From NCBI GenBank assembly GCA_027563935.2, contig CM050451.1:27047565-27111564 (forward strand): a DNA stretch of 64,000 bases, read 5' to 3'. Within the stretch, counting starts at the first letter, position 1, and each line of letters opens with the position of its first letter. Positions 33,908 through 45,291 of the stretch are shown in pieces. Source of the stretch: Costus lasius (Eukaryota > Streptophyta > Magnoliopsida > Zingiberales > Costaceae). The notes under the pieces were generated by a model. That model made no database searches, was not told the origin of the DNA, and worked only from the letters and a program-made list of their open reading frames with translations. Position numbers and translations under genes: made by a program.

Positions 33908-35386
33908 TGATGACATGCAAATATATGATATGTCGTGACTTATTTCTGCTATTATTTTGGAGTAAAATGCATGTTTTGTCTCATTTATCTACTTAATTGC
34001 TTCATATTCTTCAGAGTCTTCACTTTTCTCTTATTTTATTAAAATGTAGGGATTTCGCCCTAAAATCGACAGAATTTGGAAGATCTGAGGATATGGGACG
34101 AATCCTCATGATGAGACAAAGCTACACGTCGAATTTCAGTGCAAACGGAGTTATCTGTGCTCTTCACGGGCATGGCCGTGTATCCATGCACAGCTGTGTA
34201 TGAACCTACACTTTTAAATCTTTAGACGAAATGTTCACGGGCACACCTGTGAACCCTTACACGACCGTGAAGAGCAATTTTTCCAGAAAAATAAAGTCGC
34301 CGAGCCATACACGGGCATGGTCGTGCATCCATGCACGGCCATGCATCGTCCCGCCTAGTTCGACAGGCGTCCGATTTTTCGCCCATAACATACTATTTTG
34401 GAAGCAAAATTTGCTGAAAATTTGTGGAGACCTCCCCAACTTGGATACACACATTTGAGATTGAAATAATTGGATTCGATCAAGCGGTTGAGGACAAGGA
34501 GCGAAAGGGGCGACAACCTAGGGTTTGGGATGATTTCTTGATGAAAACACTATTCCGGCATGAATTCTTCTCTGTTCCGACGAAGATCATCATGCTGGAC
34601 CCTCTTCCATCAAGGATCTACCTCTTCCCCTAGTTTGATTTGATTTGTATGAGAGATTTGATGTATTTCATGATGAATCTTGTAGCGTAAACTCTCTTTT
34701 CGGGGTTTGGGTGTAGCCCACTATAAGATGTTGAATATTAATACTTGATTAATATATTTCTCTTATGTATCTTTGTTCTTATTCATGTCTAGGAAGTTTT
34801 CATTAATGTTTATCTACTGGCCATACATGTTCATGTTTTAGATGTTGTGGAAAGGACTAAGAGGTGAGCCACAATCATCGGATCCCCTTAGACTGGATTG
34901 GTGATTTTGGCAACGAGAGTTGTTGAAATAACCCAAGGAACCCTAATTCTTCACAGAACCCATTGGGTCTGCTTAACCCGATAAGCCACGAGAGTAGGAG
35001 ACTTGGGTTAAGTTAGACACCGGACAGTGTCCTGAGAGGGAGCGCATCTGTACCTTAGGAAGGATTACCTTGAGAACATAGATGAAACTTAATCAAAATA
35101 TCAAACTTTAATATTTCTTCATGCTTCAGTGTGGTGAAACCCGAAACCCCGATCTTTCTTATAGACTTTAAACCCCGATTGCTTGTTTTCTACTCTGCTT
35201 GTTTTAATTTGCTTCAGTTTAATTACTTGCACTAGGACATTAGTCATTTCCCATTTAATCATTAACCTAGCTATTGATTAACTGATTAGTTAGTACTTGA
35301 CCTCTAGTCCTTGTGGGATTGATACTTTTTATTACGCGATAGACCGTGCACTTGCGGTAGCAGCCTATCAGGTTTAGGCCCTATCA
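33908..35386 (+). repeat. 5' LTR of the gag-only element
   Basis: A 1,479-bp LTR, closely matching 45292-46753 over its length with scattered differences and a small deletion. It contains three two-part palindromic motifs (34165-34343) and ends with CGTGCACTTGCGGTAGCAGCC...CTATCA. Confidence 0.95.
34165..34343 (+). repeat. three two-part palindrome units in the 5' LTR
   Basis: Units at 34165-34198, 34236-34269 and 34310-34343. Each is a 16-bp dyad (for example CACGGGCATGGCCGTG), exactly 8 bp, then a 10-bp dyad (for example CACGACCGTG). The 3' LTR has the same three at 45549-45582, 45620-45653 and 45694-45727. Mutations fall inside the dyads while the 8-bp spacing stays fixed. Confidence 0.85.
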
Positions 35387-35392
35387 AGTTTT

Positions 35393-35410
35393 TGGCGCCG
35401 TTGCCGGGGA
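35393..35410 (+). promoter_or_regulatory. primer-binding site, tRNA-Asp
   Basis: TGGCGCCGTTGCCGGGGA, six bases after the 5' LTR, is complementary to the 3' end of plant tRNA-Asp. This primer is typical of Athila/Tat-lineage Gypsy elements. Confidence 0.92.
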
Positions 35411-35573
35411 CTAGGTTGCCAATATTAACACGATAAGGAAATTTGTAGACTAGGTTTAGTTAGATTTCATTTACCTTTTATTCTGTTTACTTACTATTTC
35501 TTTGCCTTTTATTTTTAGTTGTAGTTTTTATTTGGTTCAGTGCTACTAATCTCTTTTGTCATGGTACTTGTTT

Positions 35574-37936
35574 ATGCCCAGGAACACTGTTCGAATAGGG
35601 GAACTTGTACATGGAGATCCGGAGATTGAGCGTACCTTCCGTCTGGTTAGAAGAAATTTAAAAAGGTTGGAGCTTGAAGGATAATTTTCTGACAACCAAA
35701 CAATGGAAGCCAATGTGAATCGCTCTCTGAAGGACTTTGCAGCACCCATCATCTCTGGTGTGCACTCGAGCATATCGCGGCCGGCCATCAAAGCTAACAA
35801 CTTCGAGATCAAGCCGTCCCTTGTACAAATGGTGCAACATAATCAATTTAGTGGAACAGCCACTGATGATCCTAACCTTCACTTGTCAAATTTTCTAAAA
35901 TGTTGCGACACTCTGAAAATTAATGGTGCTCACCCTGATGCTATTAAACTAAGGCATTTCCCTTTTTCTCTCAGGGACCGAGCCAGGGCGTGGTTGCAAT
36001 CTCTACCGCAGGGCTCTATCACAACGTGGGAACAATTATCTCAAGCTTTTCTGTCGAAGTATTTCCCACCGAGCAAAACAGCTCAGCTTAGAAATCAAAT
36101 CACCAATTTCGCCCAACGAGAAGGAGAGTCACAGAAATGGGTAATCATTCATACCTTTTACAATGGATTATTATATCAGACCAGACTTTCTGTAGATGCT
36201 GCTGCTGGTGGGGCATTAATGAATAAAAACTATGATGATGCAATGGAGTTGATTGAGGACATGACCCTCAACCATTATCAGTGGTCAGGAGAGAGGAGCC
36301 AACCAGGTCGAAGTTCAAGGAAGTTTGATATGAGCATGATTAATTCCCTAGTAGCAAAAGTAGATTCACTTTCTTCTAAGCTTGATTCTATTAATGTTTC
36401 TACTTCTAACTCTATGACTTGTGATGCTTGTGGTGTGACAGGACATTCCTCTGATGACTGCCATATCTTGAGCACCCCTCCAGAATAAGTCAACGCTATT
36501 GAGAACTTCAGGAATCAGAACGACCCCTACTCGAACACATTAATCCAAGATAGAGAAATCATCCGAATTTCTCCTGTAGGTTGAATCAAGGGCAAATCCC
36601 TCCTGCGAATTTTTCTAATCCGGATTCTTCTTCTAATTTCAGGCCTCCCCCTGTGATACAACATCCATCTGCCAACCAAAGACAACCAGATCCTCCTCAA
36701 AAATCTTGGTTAGAGTCGATACTAGAGAATTTCATAGCAAGTCAAATGATGCACAATGACTTTGTGAGTGAGCAGATTCGCCAGCTGAATATGAAAGTGG
36801 ACTCAGTATCCACACACTCAAAAATGATGGAGAACCGGATCACAGAACTGGACCAGCGAACCAGTTCACTCTCTAGAACCCCAGGAATGCTTCCAGCTCA
36901 ACCTGAAGCAAATCTGAGAGACCAATGCAATGCCATCATAACATGCAGAGATGAGCAATTAAAGGACTTTGAAGTTGAAAATATGGAAGATGAAAAAGAA
37001 GAGTCTAGAGGCCAGGAAGAGAAGCCTCATCATGCGATTCTTGACACACCTAACGTTGAAAAGATGATAGTGGTTATTGAAGACTCTACAGATTGCATGA
37101 GTAAACAACCACCTCTCAAATTTGAAGACCCTGGTAGTTTTGATATACCATGCATGATTGGCAACATTTTATTCGATAGAGCACTCTTGGATTTAGGTTC
37201 TAGAGTCAGCATCATGTCATTTGTCACCTTCAAGAAGCTGGACTTGGGAAATCTCAAATCAACATCTCAGGTTCTCCAGTTTGCAAACAGCTCTAAACAT
37301 CACCCGTTCGGGATCGCTGAGAATGTGTCATTGCAAATTAAAGGATTCTCTATCCCAGTAGACTTTGTAATTCTAGATATGGCTGAGAACTCCACTTTTC
37401 CTCTTATATTGGGCAGGCCATTCCTTGCTACGATCAGAGCCATAATCAATGTCCCACAAAGGATAATGACTTTTTGCATTAATAGAAATAATATGTCATT
37501 TAATCTTCCTTCTAATAATAAAGAATTCTATTTTTCAGATTCTAGGGAGAGCAGAGCGATGGTGAAGGAAAGTACTGCACAGTCAAGAAGCAAGCTAGAA
37601 CTCCTTCCAGAAACTTTTCCTGAACATTTTGAAGATAGGTCCAACTATTCGATTGGTCTAAGAGGAGACAAGATGGATACTATGATATTTCAAGTTAAAG
37701 ATGCCACGGGAGTCGATATGAAGAAGAAGACATTGGGATTGTTTGGAGATGAAGTTTTGATTGACTTTGCGAACGCTTATGTGCTTTACTACTTTGTTGT
37801 TCGACTTTCTGTCAAGACAGTTAGAGATGAACTTGTATATCTTGTACTTATTTTAATAGGTGCAATCCGTGAGCGACGACGAAAGCAGAGGCTCCACGCT
37901 ACTTATTCTGCCTTTGCTACACCAGAACCACCATGA
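35574..37936 (+). pseudogene. Athila-like gag and protease
   Basis: The frame starts at ATG 35574 (MPRNTVRIGE), is stopped by a TAA just before 35703, and reopens for 261 residues. The retrotransposon gag core is clear (HLSNFLKCCDTLKING, LRDRARAWLQSLP, ITTWEQLSQAFLSKYFPP), then a zinc knuckle CDACGVTGHSSDDC (about 36420-36461) and a stop at 36486. After a frameshift, 36581-37936 codes a coiled-coil-prone linker and the retropepsin-like domain, with ALLDLGSRVSIM as active-site region and PLILGRPFLATI as its flap-to-end motif. Athila elements commonly have DLGAS here. The final residues end at TGA 37934-37936. Confidence 0.88.
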
Positions 37937-38196
37937 GCATCACGCTGGTCAAGCTAGTGACCCTAAAGAAGCGCTTGTTGGGAGGCAACCCAACTTCTTG
38001 TTTACTCTTGTTATCCCTCTTTCTTATTTATTTTCGTAATTTAGTCTTTGTTGTTTTTCAATTTTTCTTTCATATTCATGCTCTCTAGGCTGTACCCTGT
38101 TGATGGCAATTTTTCTAGATTTTTCAGGAACTTGCGAACCATTCACGGTCGCCATGAATGCCTAGCAGACTCTTCTGCACTCAGCGCCGAAGCGTT

Positions 38197-38369
38197 CACA
38201 GGCAGGGGTGTGAAGGGACGCACGACCGTGATGGACGTTTGCAGCTATCGCCGAGGCGTGCATGGGCGTACCTGTGCATTCATGCATGGGCGTGACGCGT
38301 AAGTGGTGTTCGCACCCATTCGTAGCCGAAGCTTTCACGGGCTGGGCTGTGCATTCATGCACGGCCATG
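38197..38369 (+). repeat. three two-part palindrome units in the internal leader
   Basis: Units at 38197-38230, 38261-38294 and 38336-38369 with the same 16 + 8 + 10 bp layout as in the LTRs (for example CACGGGCTGGGCTGTG, 8 bp, CACGGCCATG). Flanking sequence is not LTR-like, so the motif recurs outside the LTR. Confidence 0.85.
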
Positions 38370-38696
38370 CAAAGCAATGTTATAAAATGCCGGGCCGTGC
38401 ACACCCGCGTACACACCCATGTACGAAACCCTAGCACCGCCGCCGCCACTCCGTTCTGCCACCTCCGGTACCTGATCGACCACTGGCGACCCTCCACCGT
38501 CCTCTCCATCCTCCGGCGACTCTTTCCCCCAAGTTTCCGTGGTCAATCAGCGCCTCCCGTCGCCATTCGCCGTCGCCCTAATCTCTGTCGCTATCCGCTG
38601 TTTCGCCACCGCTGACCATCCTTCTTCGCTGCTGACGCCTCTGACACCTCCTCTGCACCGAGTACTCCTTTCCCATAACCTTCCTACGCCACCAGC

Positions 38697-41600
38697 ATGT
38701 CTCAACGTAAGCAAACCACATCCAAACACCGAGCTTCCTCTTCTAGCGCCGCCGCCGCACAACAGCCACCGCCTGCAGCGCCACCAACACCCTATGGGAT
38801 TATTTGCCGAGATCCTGAGCAGCTTGCTAAGCTCACCGCCCTCACACGCCGCCCGGTGATTACCACTAGGTTCCTTGATCATTCCACGCTGAATACTCTA
38901 GGTTTCCATGAAGATGTGCAGTGGCTTTTTCAGCGTATAGGGTGGGAGTAGTTCTTCACGATCTCCTACCCCACATATATCCCCATAGTGTTAGAGTTTT
39001 TGTTTTCCATGGAGTTTCATGCAAATATCCATACTGACGAAGATGATGGCAGCCTATCCTTCCGTCTCAACAATACTGAGTTCATATTACTTTGTCAGAG
39101 CTGAACCAGATCTATAGCTTTCCCACTGATGGGATGCGGCTGACACCCAGCGCATTCAATGCTAGCACCTTCTGGGATCAACTGACTGGTCATCCACCTT
39201 TTGATACCAGAACTGCTAGAGCCACCTCTCTCGGCAACCCCATCCTGAAGTATGTGCACCGTGTCATGGCACATACTATCTTTGGCCGAGGAGAGTCTGA
39301 TGGTCTTGTTCGAGCATCTGAGCTCTTATTTCTTTGGGCTATGCTGCATGAGGTTCGACTCAACACCACTTTCCATTTTGCCAAGCAACTCCAGAAAGTT
39401 TCTAGGGCGCCGAAGGGTGTCATTGCTCTCGGGGGACTTCTTACTCCACTTGCTCTTGCCGTTGGGATCCGACCCTGCCAGATGGAGCAAGCCCGTGGAA
39501 ACTTCCACCTTGATCTTGAAGCCTACATCTCCATGCGGATGATAGTCAAGGAAGAAGAACTCTATAGTCTGCTCTTCCCCGGGAGCGATGTCAAGCTACC
39601 ACTGCCAAATCCCGCACGCACCACGGTCTGCGAGCAGCGGAACTGGAGAGTAGAGGCAGTTGAGGATCATGATGAGCCCCTCGAGACTAAGCCGCCGCCA
39701 CCTTCGCAGCGGCCTACTACTCAGCTTGATCGGATGGAGGCTATGATTCGGTTTGTCCGAGACGCCCAACAATAGATGTGATACCCATGCTTTCATTTCA
39801 CTATGAAGATCATCATTTTGTGATAGACTTAGATTTGATTGGCAATGTCATCCAAGTGGTGCCATGAAGCATAAAATGCACAAACCTACTAAGTTGTGTG
39901 TATAGGAACTTAATGTTAACTTTGTAAGTGTGAAATTCAAGCTTCCTCTTATAATGGTATTGCACCTATAACTCAAGATTCATACTAGGACTCATTGGGA
40001 ATAATGTGAAAAGAAATGGGCAAAAAGGTAATTTAGCCATCTTGAGCATATGATAAACTTATAGGGAATTTGATACTAGTTGATGAAGTAGAGAAAATAA
40101 AATATTGTTCTTAATGGAGGGGAAAAGTGTGAAACCACCTTACGATTTCAAGAAAATAGAATTAACAAGGTGATGCCACCTCATTGCTTGCATGAGAAGA
40201 GAACCACCAAGTGTTGCCACCTCAAGCTTGCATGAGAAGATTTTCACCAAATGTTGACACCTCATGCTAGTATGGGAGAAAATGAGGAAATTGAGTGAAA
40301 AATGACTTTTTGACCAGAACTTTCGTGTGGCTTGAGGGGGAAGAAGAGTAGAGGCGTTCAAGTGGTTTCCAAGTGGAAAAGAAGAGGAGAAAAGGCAGAA
40401 AAAGTCTATTAAGGCAAGTTTCTACCCCTTGCCATACATTTATGCTTTTAAAACTATGATAACTTTTGTAAAACGTATGATTATGATTTTTGGATCTATA
40501 CTTTACTGAGATCAAAGGAATTTTTAGAAGAATTTACCATCATATTGTAGAATGTTTCAATAGCAAGTAAGTATGGTATTGTAACTCATGCAAATCTGAC
40601 CTCTTCATGGTTTTGGCCATGTAACTTTGTCTATACAAATGATTTTTCAATGAAATTTACTTTAGGTAAAAGCTAACTTGAATAGCTTTCCAATGGATCA
40701 CATATTACAAACTGTTACCTCTGATTTTGGAATCAACAGATAACAATATTTGGTACATGCTTCTGGAACATAAGGCTGATCTCTTTGTAGTTTTTGTCTT
40801 GTAAGTTTGGTTTTACAAATCGGTTCGAAATGATATTTAGTTTGAATGAAAGGATACTCAAAGATCTTTCCAATGAGTCATATATTGCATATTTTTGATA
40901 CAGTCTATGGCTTGGAACAAACAATAACTTTCGACTCATTGATTATATAACCTGATCAGGGGCAGTTTGACCTTTTGTCACTTGATATCACATAACTCTT
41001 TGTATACGTTGCCAAATTGTGTAAAATCAGATTCTATGGAAAGTAGATTCAATTATCTTTCCAATGGTACCTCTTTTGTATGGCTATCTATAGCATTTTC
41101 CTATGATTCGGTTGCCTTCATTAACTGGTCATGTTTGATAAGTTCTGCTCTTAGTGTCATGACAAATATGGAACAACATGTCATGCTCCTTGTGCTACAG
41201 CCTATGCTGATGACTTATTACGTGGTTCATGACAGTATCATTGTATTTGTAATTTGACCAAATGTTCCTAAAGATTTTGATATGCATATTTGATACCTTA
41301 TATCCATGATCATGTTGTAAGGGCAATAGTATGAAGGCAATAATGCCATTTTGTTATGTTGACTTTGTTATGATACCATTGTCCTTTGGCCCTTATATCT
41401 TATAGTGGGAAAATTATTTGATCCCAATTATGGGAATTATGACTATGGATGTGGAACTAAGTGCTACATGGAGCAAAGTGCCACATTAGAAATAATGGGG
41501 GCCACCTCTTGATATCCATGGGAGCCACCTCTAGAATTCCTCCATATTTGGTGATGGATGTGGAACTAAGTGCTACATAGAACAAAGTGTCACATTAGCA

Positions 41601-42808
41601 ATAATAGGGGCCACCTCTTGAATCCATGGGAGCTACCTCTAGAATCCCTCCATTCACATTTGATTGGGCCATGGCAAGCCCTTTGCCGGCTATTTGCTTT
41701 GTGGGCTTTCCCAGACGTGGGTTAGTCTTGCTTCTAGACGTGGAGGACTTTGTTTGCTTTAGTTCTCACTATTCTTTGTATGATTCGTATGACATTCATG
41801 AGACACAACTCTGCTATGAGGCTTTGATATTCATGAGATATGACTCTTTTTATGATGCTTTGTTTTGATAGAGACTTTTGATATTTGACACTCATGATAG
41901 GATACCATACATTGCTATTATGACATTTTGTGTGGATTACCATGAGATCATGAACTTACCATTGCTCATATGCTTGAGTAGATATTCTACACTATTCCCA
42001 TGCTCTTGTTCTTCATGCTTTTGGATTGTCCTATTTTGAGATAGTGGTCTTGATTACCATGATAATCTATGTCCCAAAGTAAATATCAGGAAAAATCTAT
42101 TTTCCAAAGTGGTAACAAAACTTATGTGTTATTCCATGGGCATGGTAGATCATGTTGAGTTTTCCATAACTCACTCTTTTGATTTGATATCTATTTCAGG
42201 TTAGCTTTTGGCTGCTTTTCCCTTGGGGCAATAGAAGAAATGCTAAGAAGTATATGCTTATAGGTTTTTGGTTTGGTTTTGATGTGTTACAATGATACAC
42301 TCATGTATATGTGATTTTGGCTTGGTTTTGATGAGCCAAAATGAGACGCTCTTGTATATGTTCTTTTGGGAAAGTATAATGTGAACTTGTGTTCAATGTA
42401 TATATAAAGGTTCATCCTTGATACTTCCTTTGGAGTTGGTATGTGTATGGAAACATATATTGTGCTTTATGAGTGTGTTTTGGTTGATGATGTTAGTTGA
42501 TTTGGATTATTAGATGAGTATTGATTTTTTTTTTTTGTATTTTGTTGTTGTTGCAACCCTAGGAATCTATACAAAATTGGTGTTGATGTGATTAACATTT
42601 CTTTGAAATGTTTTGAATCCTGGGGAATGGAAATAATATTTTTAATGATGATTCTAGGGGTGTGACAAGAGACTCACCTTACCGTCAATGAAGGACTTGA
42701 TCGAATTCGCCACCTTGAAACAGAGATAGATCGCCAGGGACGAGTACAGTCCTCTATTTTAGAGTCTGTCCATGACCTTCAGGCGAGACTCCGTCGGCGC
42801 TGGGGATG
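38697..42808 (+). pseudogene. Athila ORF1-family / putative plant transposon protein, split by a solo LTR
   Basis: Downstream of gag-protease. The first part (38697-38951) has a Ser/Ala/Pro-rich N-terminus and then RRPVITTRFLDHSTLNTLG and EDVQWLFQRIGWE, ending at TAG 38949-38951. The match continues at 39092-39775 in a shifted frame (YVHRVMAHTIFGRGESDG, LVRASELLFLWAML, GGLLTPLALAVGI). This is the ATHILA ORF-1 / 'putative plant transposon protein' domain of unknown function. The frame is ended by a TAG inside the target duplication of the solo LTR at 39777-42667. About 46 further codons (around ETEIDRQGRVQSSIL) follow the LTR at 42668-42808, ending in TGA. It is a mobile-element gene, not a host gene. 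Confidence 0.82.
39777..42667 (+). mobile_element. solo LTR, 2.9 kb, Gypsy-type ends
   Basis: Starts TGTGATACCC and ends GGGTGTGACA, ends common among large Gypsy (Del/Tekay-like) LTRs. Flanks ATAGA (39772-39776) and AGAGA (42668-42672) form a 5-bp duplication with one mismatch. Removing the insert and one flank makes the interrupted ORF continuous, which fixes the borders. No primer site, purine tract or coding domain inside, so it is one LTR left by recombination. A repeat of about 110 bp with CTAAGTGCTACAT and GGGCCACCTCTTG words occurs twice at 41450-41660. Confidence 0.88.
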
Positions 42809-42902
42809 AGCATCATTGGTTTCACCTATCACTCGGTCAGTTTTCTACTTTTCCAGTAGTTTACTTTAGTCATTAGTTGTTTGTTTACTTCTATTAGATT
42901 GT

Positions 42903-44377
42903 TGATGAGTATTATTTTTATATAATTTAAAGTACCATTCATATGATCTTTTCAGGCTTTTATCTTGTTTTGTATCTGAATTTAGTATCTTTTCTCTTTA
43001 AGTACAGAATCTTCACTATTTTTCGTATTGTTTGTGAAATGCAGGTCATTTTACCATATTTTCATGAAGATTTTGATGATTTGATGTTATGAGAAGATTC
43101 CTCATAGTGCTAGAAGGTCACAGGTCAAATTTGTGGCAAATCAGAGCTTTCTGTAGAGAACACGGCCAAACCATGTTCATCGTCACGGTCAAGATCATCT
43201 CAGCAGAACTCTGCCGCAATCTATGAGCTAGACACAGCCTACCTGTTCCTCCCATCACGGCCATGATGACTTACTCGCAGACTGACGAACTCATCACGGC
43301 CTGGCTGTGATGGCCATCACGGCCGTGACAACTTCCGCCAGATTCGACCTTTCGACGGTTTTTCGCCCGATTTGAGTGATTCTGAAGTCGGAATTTGCTA
43401 AAATTTGGAGGGAAACTTTCTAACTGCCTAAGGAAGAGATAGAACTATAAAATAGGATTTTTGGAGTGGTTTTGGGGGTCGAACTTTGAAGGAACGCGAC
43501 CTAGGGTGAAAAAGGGCGATTTTGCTCGTTCGAGGGCTCGATTCGACCAGATTCTTTGGAGCTTTCATGAGAAGACCGAAGAATCATCGTCTCCTACCCT
43601 TGATTAGTAATTTTCCTCACTTTCGAGTTTGATTTCTAAGGTTTTTGTGTGTAAAACGATATATACTTTAGAGTAAAACCCTTATCCGGAACTCGGGCGT
43701 AGCCCGTTGAACAAATTCTCACATGTAAACATCTTTTATGAATCTCAGTGATAATTTTTAGTAAATTTACTTATTTAAATGTGGTGTGCTTATTGCATAT
43801 TTATGTTTTGGCCAAACATCGATATGTGTGAAGTGTTACGAGAAGAGCCGAGAGGTAAATCGTAACACCCGACTGCCCATTTAAACTTGTGACTTGGATT
43901 ACGAGAGTCGTTCAATGTCACTCGAGGATTCACGATCATCATAGAGCCCAATGGATCTCTTAAGTTAATTTTGCTACAGAGTAGGAAATTAGCTTAAGTA
44001 GGCACCGGATTACGCTTCGAGAGAAGGTAATCCGTACCATAGGATATATCACCTTAAGTTGTTTACTGTCGGATTGCGCTTCGAGAGAAGGAGATCCATT
44101 TTCTATTTCAATCTGATTCAATGTTTTGCATATAAAGCATTCAACGTGGTAAAACCTGAAGTTCCGAACACTTTTGAAACTGTAATTTTCCCTAAAAGTC
44201 GTTGATTCTTCAATTCGATAATTTAGTCTTAGTGAAATTCTTTCATTTTGAATTCGATTTGTCTAGCTATTGATGACACTTAAAGTCGGTACTTGACACC
44301 TCGCTCCTTTGGGACGATATTTTACTACTGCGATAGAAACCGTGCACTTGCGGGGGGGGGGGGGGGGGGGGCTATCA
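42903..44377 (+). mobile_element. solo LTR A with 20-G homopolymer
   Basis: Starts TGATGAGTATT and ends GGGGCTATCA, with a perfect 5-bp target duplication ATTGT at 42898-42902 and 44378-44382. It is a relative of the LTR at 49839-51348 (shared GTTACGAGAAGAGC, GGGCGTAGCCCGTTGAACAAATTC and GAAACCGTGCACTTGCGG). A run of 20 G occupies 44352-44371, where the sister LTR reads GGTTAACC. It contains a two-part palindrome unit at 43295-43327. Confidence 0.92.
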
Positions 44378-45291
44378 ATTGTCATTTCCCTTTTTGTATG
44401 TTTTAGTTTTCTAGCGGTTCCAACATCTTCAGTGTCTTGCCCATACCCCTTCTTTATGTTATTTGCTCTGCCCTTGGCACTGACTTGTTCTATGAGTACT
44501 TGATTGATTGGGATGGGAATCTTATCTTTTACTTGTCAATGGTCTATAATGGTTATAGTTTACATATATAGTTCTTTGGTTTAATGCAGCTGAATGATGT
44601 AATTAACTCAATTCATTATTTGTATGATCTTGAAGAGTGTGTTATTACTTTACCTTACCCTTGGTATGCATCTCATGTGTAATGATTGATTGTATCTTGC
44701 TTCATAACTATCCTTTATTTGTACACTTTGTCATGGGAATCAGAAATAATAATAGTGGTACCGAAGTGTTCTTGTACATTGCACATCGTACTTCCACTTG
44801 GCACTATTCATGGCATCTCAATGACAAAAGGGATAGTGATACCTAAATTCATTGTTTATTATACTTGACACTAACCCCATGGATCAAAATAATAACAATG
44901 GTACCGAAGTTAGGATGCCCCCACTTCTCTGGCTTGGCACTATTCTAAAAAAAAAAGGCACCACATAGGGACTATGTGGTACTGATGCTATTCTCCCATG
45001 ACTTGTATACAATTTTTTACTTTATGAATGCTTGATCAATTATTTCATTTATGTGAGATGTATTGTAAAGGCTTTTGGTACTGTCAATTTCGCATGCTCT
45101 AATAGATTGTACTAGTAATATTTGGTTTAATTTGCTTTCAATACTGCATTATAACTTGAGACTTGTTGTGATTAACCTATAACCTTACTAGACCTACTTA
45201 AGCTATTTGAGATCCCTCATTCCATCTCATCACTGTGTTCTAGATGATTCAATTGCTTTAGGACAAGCAAAACTTTAAGTCCGATGTATTT
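44378..45291 (+). other. 3' non-coding interior of the gag-only element
   Basis: Sequence between the nested solo LTR and the 3' LTR. No domain recognised. No perfect purine tract precedes 45292; the nearest purine-rich run is GGACAAGCAAAAC at 45261-45273. Confidence 0.6.

Noticed and set aside
39092..39775. Possible host gene of 227 codons
   Set aside because: The sequence matches a retrotransposon ORF family and is bounded by the LTRs of the gag-only element.
39777..42667. A complete nested LTR retrotransposon
   Set aside because: No internal LTR pair, primer site, purine tract or gag/pol homology inside 2.9 kb; one target duplication at the outer borders fits a solo LTR.
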